Notes under the pieces: generated by a model
Told to the model about the DNA's origin: nothing
Databases searched by the model: none
What the model saw: the letters and a program-made list of their open reading frames with translations, nothing else
Shown: positions 47,269 through 56,063 of the stretch, in pieces
Layout of the letters: every line of letters begins with the position of its first letter
Numbering within the stretch: the stretch's first letter is position 1
Source of the DNA: JAPLDB01 sp038230515
GTDB taxonomy: Bacteria > Bacteroidota > Bacteroidia > AKYH767-A > 2013-40CM-41-45
Length of the DNA: 64,000 bases
NCBI GenBank assembly: GCA_038230515.1
Contig: JBBRND010000007.1
Coordinates: forward strand, 62,001 to 126,000
Direction of reading: 5' to 3'
Made by a program: the position numbers and the translations under genes

Positions 47269-49311
47269 ATGGCTATCAAACTAAAGAATTATACGAACGG
47301 TGAATGGACAGAAGGCAGCGATAAAGGAACTGCTTTGTATCACGCAGTAACGGGCGAGCATCTTTTCAATGCTTCTACAAAAGGTATTGATTTCAAAGCA
47401 ATGCTTGCTTACGGAAGAACAAAAGGTAGCGCGCTTCGCAAAATGACTTTTCACGAGCGCGCACGAATGTTGAAAGCACTTGCACTGCATCTGAACGAGA
47501 AGAAAAAAGATTTTTATGCGTTGAGTGCTGCAACCGGTGCAACCAAAGCGGACTCATGGATTGACATTGACGGAGGCATCGGAAATCTTTTTGTCTATGC
47601 AAGCAAAGGCAGACGCGAACTTCCTGATCAACCGTTTTCTGTTGACGGCAATATGGAAAACATCTCCAAGGGTGGAACATTTGTCGGACATCATATCTGC
47701 GTGCCGATGGAAGGAGTAGCCATTCACATCAACGCATTTAATTTTCCGGTATGGGGTATGTTGGAAAAAATTGCCGTCAATCTTCTTGCAGGAGTTCCTG
47801 CCATTGTGAAACCCGCAACTGTAACATCTTTCCTAACGGAAATGGTAACGAAAGAAATCATCGCTTCAAAAATATTACCCGAAGGTGCGCTGCAGTTGTT
47901 GTGTGGAAGTGTTGGTGATCTTCTCGATCATGTTACATCGCAGGACATCGTAACCTTCACCGGTTCTGCGCAAACAGGAAAGATGCTGAAGACGCATCCT
48001 GCCGTTATCGAAAATTCTGTTCGTTTCAATATGGAAGCCGATTCACTGAACTGCTCCGTACTCGGAACTGATTGCACTCCTGACACTGAAGAATTCAAAC
48101 TCTTCATCAAAGAAGTTACAAGAGAGATGACAGTGAAGGCAGGGCAAAAGTGCACTGCCATCCGTAGAATAATTGTTCCGTATAATTTAGTTGAAGCAGT
48201 AAGTAACGAACTGAAAGAGCGGCTTAGGAAAAACATCATTGGCGATCCCGCACTGGAAGGCGTACGCATGGGTCCGCTTGCAAGCAAAATGCAAGTGATA
48301 GATGTGAAAAATAAAGTGAAAGAGTTGATGAGCGTGTGCGAAGTAATGTATGGCGATCTGAATAAAGTAGAAACAACCGGAGCCGACAGCGAACGCGGTG
48401 CATTTATGTCGAGCATGTTGTTGTATTGCAACGAACCTCTCGCTAAGCGCCAGCCGCATGATGTAGAAGCGTTCGGTCCTGTCAGTACATTGATGCCTTA
48501 TAAAAATGTTGAAGAAGCCATTGAACTTGCAAAGATGGGGCGCGGCAGCTTGGTCGGTTCGGTGATTACTGCCGATGATAATTTTGCAAGTGAATTTGTT
48601 CTCGGCTCTGCCTGCATGCACGGGCGCATAGTTATCATCAACAGGCATTGCGCTGGTGAAAGCACCGGTCATGGTTCTCCGCTTGCACACCTTGTGCATG
48701 GCGGTCCCGGTCGTGCGGGCGGTGGAGAAGAGATGGGCGGCATTCGTGGAGTGAAACATTACATGCAGCGAACGGCCTTGCAGGGATCGCCCACGACACT
48801 CACTAAAATAATGAACACCTATTTGCCGGGTGCGGAAAGAAAAGAAGACGTCATTCATCCGTTCCGGAAATATTTTGAAGAAATAAATATTGGCGACTCG
48901 CTCATCACTCACAAACGAACCGTTACCGAAGCCGACATTGTAAATTTTGCAGGCATCAGTGGAGATTTTTTCTACGCGCACACCGATGAAACATCGCTTG
49001 AAGGTTCCATCTTTGAGAGACGCGTTGCCCACGGATATTTTATTATCGCTGCTGCAGCCGGGCTTTTTGTTGATCCAAAGAAAGGGCCAGTGCTTGCCAA
49101 TTACGGTCTCGATAATTTACGTTTCACTCAACCCGTTTATGTGGGCGATACGATACAGGTTTATCTCACCTGCAAAACCAAAACGAAAAAAGAAAATAAA
49201 GAAGGACAAATTCCGCAAGGCGTGGTGGAGTGGTATGTAGAAGTAAAAAACCAGCGCGCAGAAATTGTTGCCATCGAAACGGTGCTTACACTAGTGGCGT
49301 GTAAAGAATAA
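47269..49311 (+). CDS. paaZ: PaaZ: oxepin-CoA hydrolase / semialdehyde dehydrogenase
   Basis: Bifunctional enzyme of phenylacetate breakdown, 680 residues (E. coli PaaZ 681). The N-terminal aldehyde dehydrogenase (about 1-525) has the Glu in FNMEADSLN (about 256) and the nucleophilic Cys in GQKCTA (about 294). The C-terminal MaoC-like hydratase (about 530-680) has the catalytic Asp and His five residues apart in SGDFFYAHTD. Both active sites therefore look intact. No other paa gene is in the window, so it is either supplied by a paa cluster elsewhere or used on another oxepin/enoyl-CoA substrate. Monocistronic, with its own promoter. Confidence 0.95.
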   Translation: MAIKLKNYTNGEWTEGSDKGTALYHAVTGEHLFNASTKGIDFKAMLAYGRTKGSALRKMTFHERARMLKALALHLNEKKKDFYALSAATGATKADSWIDIDGGIGNLFVYASKGRRELPDQPFSVDGNMENISKGGTFVGHHICVPMEGVAIHINAFNFPVWGMLEKIAVNLLAGVPAIVKPATVTSFLTEMVTKEIIASKILPEGALQLLCGSVGDLLDHVTSQDIVTFTGSAQTGKMLKTHPAVIENSVRFNMEADSLNCSVLGTDCTPDTEEFKLFIKEVTREMTVKAGQKCTAIRRIIVPYNLVEAVSNELKERLRKNIIGDPALEGVRMGPLASKMQVIDVKNKVKELMSVCEVMYGDLNKVETTGADSERGAFMSSMLLYCNEPLAKRQPHDVEAFGPVSTLMPYKNVEEAIELAKMGRGSLVGSVITADDNFASEFVLGSACMHGRIVIINRHCAGESTGHGSPLAHLVHGGPGRAGGGEEMGGIRGVKHYMQRTALQGSPTTLTKIMNTYLPGAERKEDVIHPFRKYFEEINIGDSLITHKRTVTEADIVNFAGISGDFFYAHTDETSLEGSIFERRVAHGYFIIAAAAGLFVDPKKGPVLANYGLDNLRFTQPVYVGDTIQVYLTCKTKTKKENKEGQIPQGVVEWYVEVKNQRAEIVAIETVLTLVACKE

Positions 49312-49499
49312 TTTGAAATTAAAAATTAGGAATTAAAAATTGAAGGGCCAGACGTTTTTTAGTACCCCTCCACTTTCCTTCTGTACTCTCTTCCCTCCTT
49401 TTGAATTACATACTAAAAATAGTGAGGCAAGTTGAAAAATGACCTTTTCTGTTTAAATTCAAAATCTTTTCTGCATTCCTTGTTTAAAGTCAAATATCG

Positions 49500-49870
49500 A
49501 AGGTTTCGTTCAATCCCTTCGAACTTCCTTTAAAACCTTCGAAAGGTTGGTTCATTCCCTTCGAACTTCCTTTAAAACCTTCGAATGGTTGGTTCATTCC
49601 CTTCGAACTTCCTTTCAAACCTTCGAATGGTTGGTTCATTCCCTTCGATATTCCTTTTAAACCTTCGAATGGTTGGTTCATTCCTTTCGATATTCCTTTC
49701 AAACCTTCGAATGGTCGGCTCATTCCCTTCGAACTTCCTTTCAAACCTTCGAATGGTCGGCTCATTCCCTTCGATGTTCCTTTCCAACCTTCCAATGGTT
49801 GGTTCATTCCTTTAGATATTCCTTTCAAACTAGTAACAGTTCCTTTCATTCCTGTAAGGATTCCTTTCAA
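49500..49870. repeat. 42-bp tandem array, about eight to nine units
   Basis: Units of exactly 42 bp recur; CCCTTCGAAC or its variants start at 49515, 49557, 49599, 49641, 49683, 49725, 49767 and 49809. Each unit has two copies of CCTTCGAA 22 and 20 bp apart, so it is built from two half-repeats. Because 42 is divisible by three, frames are open on both strands; the minus one gives 14-residue repeats such as KGMNQPFEG. No ribosome-binding site or promoter goes with it. It lies between the convergent paaZ and panE genes. Confidence 0.93.
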
Positions 49871-49966
49871 ATCAGTAGAGATTTTGTCTACACCCTTAAA
49901 TATTTGGTTAAAAACTATAATGCGGGCTTCAAAACTATTCTAAGTTTTCTTGAACTTCAGAATTCT

Positions 49967-50887
49967 CTATTTGCGTTTCAACTCCTCATGCATCATCTCA
50001 TAAGTCGGCACCTCAACCCTCAACTCCCTTGCACACCTCATCACATAGCCCGTCAGCGATTCAAGTTCCGTAGCACCGCCCTTTCTGAAATCACTGTGCA
50101 TGGAAGTAGTAGCATCGAAAGGCAATGCTGTCATTTTCTCAATGTTCTTCTTTGTGATGTCCTTCGCAAGAGTAATTCCTTTGACATCAGCCACCCTTTG
50201 TATTTCTACTAAAAGAAGTTGAAGAAGTCTTCTTGCTTCCTCATCAGCAAATACTTCACCGATAGTTTTATCAAGATAAGAGGTAAGCGTTGCAATGGGA
50301 GAAATGAAAAGAAATTTCTCCCATATGGTTTCCAGAATATTGTTTGATAGTATTGCTTCAATTCCCGCATCAGTAAAAATTTTTTCTACTGAAATCATTT
50401 TCTTTTTCGTTCCCGTTGCCGAACCGAAAAATAATTTACGAACGTTGCCTGTTTCTTTTATCACCCCCGGTTCTGCCAACCGCGAAACAAGATACACGCA
50501 TCCATCCCATATTTCGTTCTCAGGAAATATCGTTTGTATCTTCTCTTTCGCGTCCACGCCATTTAGTAGCGGAAGCAGCACAGTATCCTTTCCTATGCAA
50601 GGCTTGCAAGCCGAAACCATCTTCTGAAGATCGTATCCTTTAGAAGAACAGATGAGAAGATCAACCACTCCAATCATCCCTGCATCCGAAGTAACCATCT
50701 TGGGATGAACAGTAAGGTTTCCTGAAGTTGTTTCCATCCTCAACCCATTTTGGCAAATTGTCTTTTCATTTTCTCCACGGGCTATAAAAAAAATTTCGGT
50801 TTGAGAAGAGTTAGCGCACTTCTTTGCAAGCAGCCCGCCAAAGTAACCACCTACACCACCAATACCTGAGATTGCAATTTTTTTCAT
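49967..50887 (-). CDS. 2-dehydropantoate 2-reductase (ketopantoate reductase family)
   Basis: NADPH-dependent reductase of 306 residues from the ATG at 50887 (MKKIAISGIGGVGGYFGGLL). The nucleotide-binding GxGxxG motif is at about residues 8-13. LLNGVDAKE (about 102-110) matches the family NG motif and WEKFLFISPIATLTS (about 168-182) holds the catalytic Lys. The C-terminal domain ends with the acceptor helix (KGGATELESLTGYVMR). In the pantothenate pathway it makes pantoate for coenzyme A, but this family also includes paralogs with other substrates, so I give no gene symbol. No pan gene is nearby. Confidence 0.88.
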   Translation of the reverse strand: MKKIAISGIGGVGGYFGGLLAKKCANSSQTEIFFIARGENEKTICQNGLRMETTSGNLTVHPKMVTSDAGMIGVVDLLICSSKGYDLQKMVSACKPCIGKDTVLLPLLNGVDAKEKIQTIFPENEIWDGCVYLVSRLAEPGVIKETGNVRKLFFGSATGTKKKMISVEKIFTDAGIEAILSNNILETIWEKFLFISPIATLTSYLDKTIGEVFADEEARRLLQLLLVEIQRVADVKGITLAKDITKKNIEKMTALPFDATTSMHSDFRKGGATELESLTGYVMRCARELRVEVPTYEMMHEELKRK

Positions 50888-50893
50888 GGACAA

Positions 50894-51191
50894 GTGTAGA
50901 AAAAAGAGGCGAATCTTAAACGCGAATGATGGGACAGTTCAGTATCAGGAAGCCGCCTTTTTCACTCCAATAATCTTTTGCAGAGATAAAGCACCTAAGT
51001 CATTCTTACTCAACCATGCAGTGGTGGCTTAAACTGGCGCAGTTAAAATAAATATTGACATTACAATACTTTTTGCTATATTTGCTCAGTATTTCCGGTT
51101 AAGCTATTCCCACACACACATTTCGCGAAACATCGGTCAGATAACATTGTTATTCAGTATAGATTTTAAACCATTCTAAAAATCAAAAATC
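50894..51191. other. Intergenic region with promoter for the orphan gene
   Basis: Between the divergent panE-like and 51192 genes. It contains the promoter described below, and TTTCGCGAAA at 51121-51130, a perfect 10-bp palindrome inside the predicted leader. I see no gene or structured RNA. Confidence 0.5.
51055..51084 (+). promoter_or_regulatory. Promoter TTGACA-N16-TATATTTG
   Basis: TTGACA at 51055-51060 and TATATTTG at 51077-51084 are 16 bp apart. It fits both the general bacterial consensus and the Bacteroidota -7 box (TATATTTGC). It would give a leader of about 100 nt. Confidence 0.55.
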
Positions 51192-51644
51192 ATGTTATTA
51201 TACGACACGCTCGAACGTTTTGAAAAAAAATTCGCACACCTCAAGAAAAAAGGATTGCGGGTAAACGGACTAAAGATGAGTGATCCCAAGCGCAAAAAGC
51301 ATGTAATAGACATCAGCCGTCCGTTGCTGTTCGACAACCGCCTGCTACCGAAAATTTTTGAAGGGCTGGATGTAAAAGCAGTGGTCTCTGGCGATCTTCC
51401 TGTTGAGTTTACTGTTGACCGCAGCATACCTGATTGGCAGAAGAAAGAATACATCTGGGCGCCTGAGCGTTTTGAAAAATATGTTGACCGTTGCGGAGAT
51501 GAGATCAAGAAAAAACTTGGCGATCCAAAAATGAGCCGCGAGGATATGTTAAGCGCTCTTTGCTTTGGCGACTTTAAAGCGCACAAGGAAAAAACGCAAT
51601 TGCTTATTAAAGAAGGAAAAATTCCTGCTTACGGTAAAAATTAA
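51192..51644 (+). CDS. Hypothetical protein, 150 residues
   Basis: I do not recognise this protein. It is rich in Lys and Arg, has no signal peptide or membrane helix and starts MLLYDTLERFEKKFAHLKKKGLRV. Features visible: a possible beta-hairpin (RKKHVIDISRPLLFDNRLLP), an FTVDRSIPDWQKKEY segment and a helical basic C-terminus. It has a strong promoter and its own terminator (51663-51700), so it is expressed as one gene. The basic character allows nucleic-acid binding, and HU follows directly, but neither proves a role. Confidence 0.7.
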   Translation: MLLYDTLERFEKKFAHLKKKGLRVNGLKMSDPKRKKHVIDISRPLLFDNRLLPKIFEGLDVKAVVSGDLPVEFTVDRSIPDWQKKEYIWAPERFEKYVDRCGDEIKKKLGDPKMSREDMLSALCFGDFKAHKEKTQLLIKEGKIPAYGKN

Positions 51645-51662
51645 TTCTGAAAATTTCTTTTC

Positions 51663-51700
51663 AAAAGAGTCGTTCCACTTTAAGCGGGATGACTTTTTTA
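51663..51700 (+). terminator. Rho-independent terminator after the orphan gene
   Basis: AAAAGAGTCGTTCC (51663-51676) pairs fully with GGGATGACTTTTTT (51686-51699) when G-T pairs are allowed, with a 9-nt loop and the T run built into the right arm. It starts 19 bp after the stop codon. Confidence 0.8.
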
Positions 51701-51867
51701 TTGCCCGTTGTCCTGAAATCATCTGCCGTGGCTCATTTCAAGAATAAGTTTTCAACAAACGCCACTATTTATCAACAAAACAGGTCAATAATGCAATGCA
51801 AGTAAATGTAGTAGCTACTTTCGAATCATAAATCATTTATTCAAATAATCTCTAAAAATTATTCCAA

Positions 51868-52140
51868 ATGAACAAAGCAGGATTAATTGATGCGATCTCA
51901 TCAGAAGCAAAGATCACCAAAGCCGATGCAAACCGTGCATTGGATGCATTCATGAATGCAACCACCAAGTCGTTGAAAAAAGGCGACCGTGTTGCATTAG
52001 TTGGTTTCGGAACATTCTCTGTTGCTAAGCGTGCTGCGCGCAACGGGCGCAATCCGCAAACCGGAAAACCTATTAAAATTGCTGCTAAGAAAGTAGCAAA
52101 GTTTAAAGCAGGTGCCGAGTTAGCTTCTAAGGTAAGATAA
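51868..52140 (+). CDS. HU family DNA-binding protein
   Basis: Nucleoid protein of 90 residues, normal for HU. It begins MNKAGLIDAISSEAKITKADANRALDAF, has the saddle GDRVALVGFGTFSVAKRAAR and the DNA-binding arms GRNPQTGKPIKI (Pro at the tip that intercalates into DNA). A strong terminator follows, so it is a single-gene transcript. It could be HupA/B-like or IHF-like; the sequence alone does not decide. Confidence 0.95.
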   Translation: MNKAGLIDAISSEAKITKADANRALDAFMNATTKSLKKGDRVALVGFGTFSVAKRAARNGRNPQTGKPIKIAAKKVAKFKAGAELASKVR

Positions 52141-52161
52141 GCTGACTACCGAAGGATTAAG

Positions 52162-52207
52162 AAAAATCCCTGTCGTGAATTTGTTCATGGCGGGGATTTT
52201 TGTTTTT
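52162..52207 (+). terminator. Rho-independent terminator after HU
   Basis: AAAAATCCCTG (52162-52172) pairs with CGGGGATTTTT (52191-52201), one G-T pair, and a T run follows. It lies 21 bp after the stop of HU. Confidence 0.85.
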
Positions 52208-52289
52208 CACATCCTGCAATTGCACTTCAATCATTACCTCTCTCCAAATTACGAATTTTGTACTTTGGACAATTCTTTAAGTAAGAATC

Positions 52290-53564
52290 ATGCAGAAGAA
52301 ACTTTTTGAGAAATCTTTCATTGTTTTACTTCCATTTCTTTTTTTGTATTTACTCATCGTTCTGTTAAACAGTTCTGATGTACTATTTGGAGACGAGGGA
52401 AGGTATCTTCAGTTTGCCGAAAATATTTTGCACGGGTTCTACTCCCCACCTCCACCAAACATCAATCTTTGGAATGGCCCGGGGTTTCCGATTTATCTTT
52501 TGCCCTTTCTTGCATTGCACATTCCGCATATTGCAATAAAACTTTTCAATGCCATTCTTTACTTCTCATCCCTCCTTCTATTTCACAAAACGCTCCGTAA
52601 ATTTCTCGATGCGAAAAAATCGCTCCTGGCTTCAGTTGTATTCGGATTGTACTATATGCCTTATAAAAGTTTACCACATATTCTCTCGGAAGTTTTTGTC
52701 ATCTTTCTCATCACACTCGTAACCTATCTTAGCACAGAATATTTTTCAGGAGAAGAAAAACGAAAAAATATTTTTCAAACACTCCGGCTTGCATTTGTAT
52801 TGGCATTTCTCGCACTTACCAAAGTGATGTTTGGGCAAGTCTATCTTCTTGCCGGCATTAGTTTCTCTTTTCTTTTTCTCTTCACAAAGAATATTTTTTA
52901 CAAGAGAGCGGCAATACTTCTCACCTGGTCCTTACTGGTGTGTTTGCCCTACTTGTTTTACACCTATTCACTCACAGGAAAAACATTCTATTGGAGCAAT
53001 GCAGGTGGAATGAGTTTGTATTGGATGAGCAATCCCGCAAAAGGAGAATGGGGCGAATGGCATAATGACTCACTCATCTCCACAACAAGAGAACAGGGTG
53101 CAACGGAGAAATTAAAATTAAATCATCAATTGGAGAATGATGCGATTCATAAGTTTACGGGTATTGAGCGGGATGAAAAATTTAAAGAATATGCGATCAG
53201 AAATATAAAAGAAAATCCGGGACAGTTTTTCGTAAACTGGATGGCAAACTGGAGCCGGATGTTTTTTAATTATCCTGCCGGATATTTTTCATTCCGATGG
53301 AGCACCATTGGAAACATGATTGGAAATATTCCGGTTCTCATGATGATGATTTATTCAACTTTGCTAACATTCAGAAACAGGAAGAAACTTCCTTTGGCTC
53401 TCAAATTTCTTCTAATTATTGCAGGAATTTATTTACTTGCCTCATCGCTTCTGAGTGCATACGACAGAATGTTTTACATTCTAATTCCGGTTATTGGCTT
53501 GTGGATTGCCTATTCACTCTATTGCTTGAGAGAAAAAACTTCCAATGATCAAAAATCGAAATAA
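52290..53564 (+). CDS. GT-C glycosyltransferase (family 39-like)
   Basis: Integral membrane protein of 424 residues with about 10 helices. The first long periplasmic loop begins SDVLFGDEGRYLQFAENIL: the DE pair at the start of the loop is the catalytic acidic motif of GT-C transferases such as PMT and ArnT, which use lipid-linked sugars. It is next to the polysaccharide cluster but on the opposite strand; the last 16 bp of the gene overlap the end of the convergent Wzi/RemB-like gene. Acceptor unknown; it may add a sugar to the polymer or to protein. Confidence 0.82.
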   Translation: MQKKLFEKSFIVLLPFLFLYLLIVLLNSSDVLFGDEGRYLQFAENILHGFYSPPPPNINLWNGPGFPIYLLPFLALHIPHIAIKLFNAILYFSSLLLFHKTLRKFLDAKKSLLASVVFGLYYMPYKSLPHILSEVFVIFLITLVTYLSTEYFSGEEKRKNIFQTLRLAFVLAFLALTKVMFGQVYLLAGISFSFLFLFTKNIFYKRAAILLTWSLLVCLPYLFYTYSLTGKTFYWSNAGGMSLYWMSNPAKGEWGEWHNDSLISTTREQGATEKLKLNHQLENDAIHKFTGIERDEKFKEYAIRNIKENPGQFFVNWMANWSRMFFNYPAGYFSFRWSTIGNMIGNIPVLMMMIYSTLLTFRNRKKLPLALKFLLIIAGIYLLASSLLSAYDRMFYILIPVIGLWIAYSLYCLREKTSNDQKSK

Positions 53565-55159
53565 TAATTTTCGAGAGCCATCCGCAATCCAAAGTAAACC
53601 AATCTGGAATATTTTCTATCAATATCGTTTGTATAAGTACGATCTGTGATTCCAAGTTCAATATTCATGTTCGTTTTCGGATTCACCAGATATTCAAGGC
53701 GAAATTCTTTGTAAACAAGCTTTGTCTTCAGCCCTGTTCCAACGTAGTGCCCATACTCTGACGGACGCGTATCATAACTAAAGAAAATGTAATTGCCGTC
53801 ATTCATACTCGGGCGGTCTTTTCCGATCTCAGCATAATTGAACTTTGCTTCAAAGAAAAAATTTCGCCAACGGTAACTCAGAAAAGAAATTGATTCATAA
53901 AAATTAGCTCCTAAAGGATCGGCAAGTGGTTGGTTGTATTGTCCGAAGTTCTGGCCATTTGTTCTATGCTGATAAGTGTAAGGGCGAACATAATTAAACT
54001 CCGTCTGCAAATTCAAATTTCTAATTTTTAAAACGGAGTATGATTTATACCCAAGTTGAAGCGCCTGCTTGTTTCCCCACCAACCGTTGCCTGCGCGCAC
54101 CTCGTTGAGAAGAAACTCATCAAGCAGTACTTGTCCATAAATAATATTCCTCGGATTGATTTTGAATTTTAGATTTCCGCCCAGCAACTCATTGTCAGGC
54201 GAGCCCAAAGAACCTTCGACAGGCCGAAGAAAAATAACAGGATTCACATAATTAAAATCAAAGTCTCTGTAAGAATCATGCCGCCATACGACTGCCTCAA
54301 ACAAACTAAAGGTGAGCCAATCCTTTTTTCCGATAGCAAGATCGAGGTAATTGGCTCGCATGAATTTCTTTTTGAAACCAGTGTCGTAATAGTGATCCTC
54401 CTTCAGATTTTGCATCATAGCGTAAATAACGGAATACTTGAAGCGCCAAAACTTCATGCTAAGCCTTAGAAACGGATACTGAAAAGAATTGTCACTCAGC
54501 AAGAGAGAACGATAACCATCACCAATAAAATTTTTATCGTGAGCAAGAAGAAAATCAAAATGCTTGCTTGGCGAATACCCAATTCCACCCGTAGCATTGT
54601 TAAAGTCGAAAGTTCCGGCAGAATTTGTTTTTACTGTTCCCTGTCCCGGCACAACATGTTCCTTATTTACAAACTCGTTTACATAGCCAACATACTGTGC
54701 CTGATTTTCGTGCACCCCAGAGTAGAAATAAAATTTGTGCTTCATATCTGCCTGCACGAGCAATCCACGAGTATTAACGTACACATTGTTACCATCTTGA
54801 AAATCATGCCCCAGTTGGGTGTTCAGTATCGGGTCGACACAAAGATGAATATCATCTTCATCGACTTCAAGTAGGTGCTCTCTGAAAACTTTTCTTCCGA
54901 TCAGCGTCTTGAAGAACTTCTCTTCCTTTCCAATTGGAGAAAAAACAGAATCAACTGGAGCGAATTTTTTTATGTATTCGTAATTGAATGGTTTGAGAGA
55001 CGAGTAAAAATGAAGCGAATCATTATGAATGTAGGGTTCAACGCGGTTGTATACATCGCGGTTAAGAGGGAAAAGGAATTCCTGCGCAGAAGCGGAATTA
55101 AAAATGCAAAGAGCAACGAGCAGAATGCAGAAATGGACAAAATATTTTCGCTTAAACAT
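53549..55159 (-). CDS. Wzi/RemB-like outer-membrane protein
   Basis: A 536-residue protein starting at the ATG at 55159 with a signal peptide ending NSASAQ, then amphipathic beta strands to the final YYFDF, so a beta-barrel. The pattern, with LLLSDNSFQYPFLRLSMKFW and GGNLKFKINPRNIIYGQVLLD (longer than one piece but given in part), is that of capsule-assembly Wzi family proteins and the gliding-motility protein RemB of Flavobacterium. Wzi anchors capsule on the cell surface. Its place next to polysaccharide genes supports surface attachment of the polymer made here. It is the last gene of the strand's set and overlaps the GT-C gene end. Confidence 0.75.
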   Translation of the reverse strand: MFKRKYFVHFCILLVALCIFNSASAQEFLFPLNRDVYNRVEPYIHNDSLHFYSSLKPFNYEYIKKFAPVDSVFSPIGKEEKFFKTLIGRKVFREHLLEVDEDDIHLCVDPILNTQLGHDFQDGNNVYVNTRGLLVQADMKHKFYFYSGVHENQAQYVGYVNEFVNKEHVVPGQGTVKTNSAGTFDFNNATGGIGYSPSKHFDFLLAHDKNFIGDGYRSLLLSDNSFQYPFLRLSMKFWRFKYSVIYAMMQNLKEDHYYDTGFKKKFMRANYLDLAIGKKDWLTFSLFEAVVWRHDSYRDFDFNYVNPVIFLRPVEGSLGSPDNELLGGNLKFKINPRNIIYGQVLLDEFLLNEVRAGNGWWGNKQALQLGYKSYSVLKIRNLNLQTEFNYVRPYTYQHRTNGQNFGQYNQPLADPLGANFYESISFLSYRWRNFFFEAKFNYAEIGKDRPSMNDGNYIFFSYDTRPSEYGHYVGTGLKTKLVYKEFRLEYLVNPKTNMNIELGITDRTYTNDIDRKYSRLVYFGLRMALENYYFDF

Positions 55160-55198
55160 ATATGCTTGATTCATCTTCGTAAAGAAACAAAATATACT

Positions 55199-56050
55199 TT
55201 AATCAATCTTTACCTTTTTGGCAGAGTCCCAATCGAATTGTGCAGATGCATCACGTACGTTCATAAATACAAATTCAGAAAGCAACTTTTCAAATTTCGC
55301 TTTTGCTCCCTTCACTCCTACATACGACATAAACTTTCTTTTCATCGAAAGCGAGGAAAGAACCGGCTGATCCGAATCGAAATCGCGTGGGTGAAAATAA
55401 GTCATGACATAATCTCCTTTCGTCATCAGGTTTCTAACTATTGAATATGGAAGTAAACGAAAGTATCCACCACCGGAGAAAACAAAATTCTCGCCCCAAA
55501 AACTTGCTGTGTTCAAAGGAAATTCGTTAATGCACTTGCCATTTACAGAAATCAAATTGGGTTTATTTGATGGGAAGTTTTTGAAACCTCCATGATTACG
55601 CATGGCAGGAAAAACAGAGCAATCATTTTCGACTCCATTCTCAATAAGAATTTCAAATATCCATTTTGTGTTTTCAGTCAATGAAAACCCAGGGGCGCGG
55701 TAGGTTCTTATTTTTTGCTGTGAAATATCTTCAAGCAAACGAATGCACTCCGTTAAGTCCCCTTTGAATTCATCAGGAGTTTGCGACTTGATCAACTGAT
55801 GATTCATTGAGTGGCAGGCTATCTCGTGTCCATCCGCAACTATTCTTTTTATCAGATCAGGATAACGATTTGCAATCCAACCAAGGCAAAAGAAAGTAGC
55901 GCGCTGCTTATTTCTCACCAATGCTTCAAGAATCCAATCAGTACTTTGTTCTACTCTCGATTCGAATTTCCCCCACTGCTCAGGGAAGGATGTTTCCTCA
56001 TGAGCAAGAATATGAAACCAATCTTCTAAATCAATGGTCAGAATATTCAT
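55199..56050 (-). CDS. Polysaccharide deacetylase (NodB family, DUF3473 type)
   Basis: Metal-dependent carbohydrate deacetylase of 283 residues, with the ATG at 56050 (MNILTIDLEDWFH) 13 nt after the upstream gene's stop. The NodB motifs are TIDLEDW with Asp7 (catalytic base) and Asp10, HSMNH (His80, His84; metal ligands with an Asp) and RAPGFS (about 118-123). The C-terminal extension of about 80 residues after SVNGKCINEFPL fits DUF3473, seen in exopolysaccharide loci with exosortase or alginate-like systems. It likely removes N-acetyl groups from the polymer. No signal peptide is visible, so it may act before export. Confidence 0.88.
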   Translation of the reverse strand: MNILTIDLEDWFHILAHEETSFPEQWGKFESRVEQSTDWILEALVRNKQRATFFCLGWIANRYPDLIKRIVADGHEIACHSMNHQLIKSQTPDEFKGDLTECIRLLEDISQQKIRTYRAPGFSLTENTKWIFEILIENGVENDCSVFPAMRNHGGFKNFPSNKPNLISVNGKCINEFPLNTASFWGENFVFSGGGYFRLLPYSIVRNLMTKGDYVMTYFHPRDFDSDQPVLSSLSMKRKFMSYVGVKGAKAKFEKLLSEFVFMNVRDASAQFDWDSAKKVKID

Positions 56051-56063
56051 CGTTACAAAATAA

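Noticed and set aside
49490..49870. 126-residue minus-strand frame with KGMNQPFEG repeats, and plus-strand frames over the same array
   Set aside because: Frames are open on both strands at once because 42 is a multiple of three. No start signals; the minus frame runs into the intergenic space without a domain.
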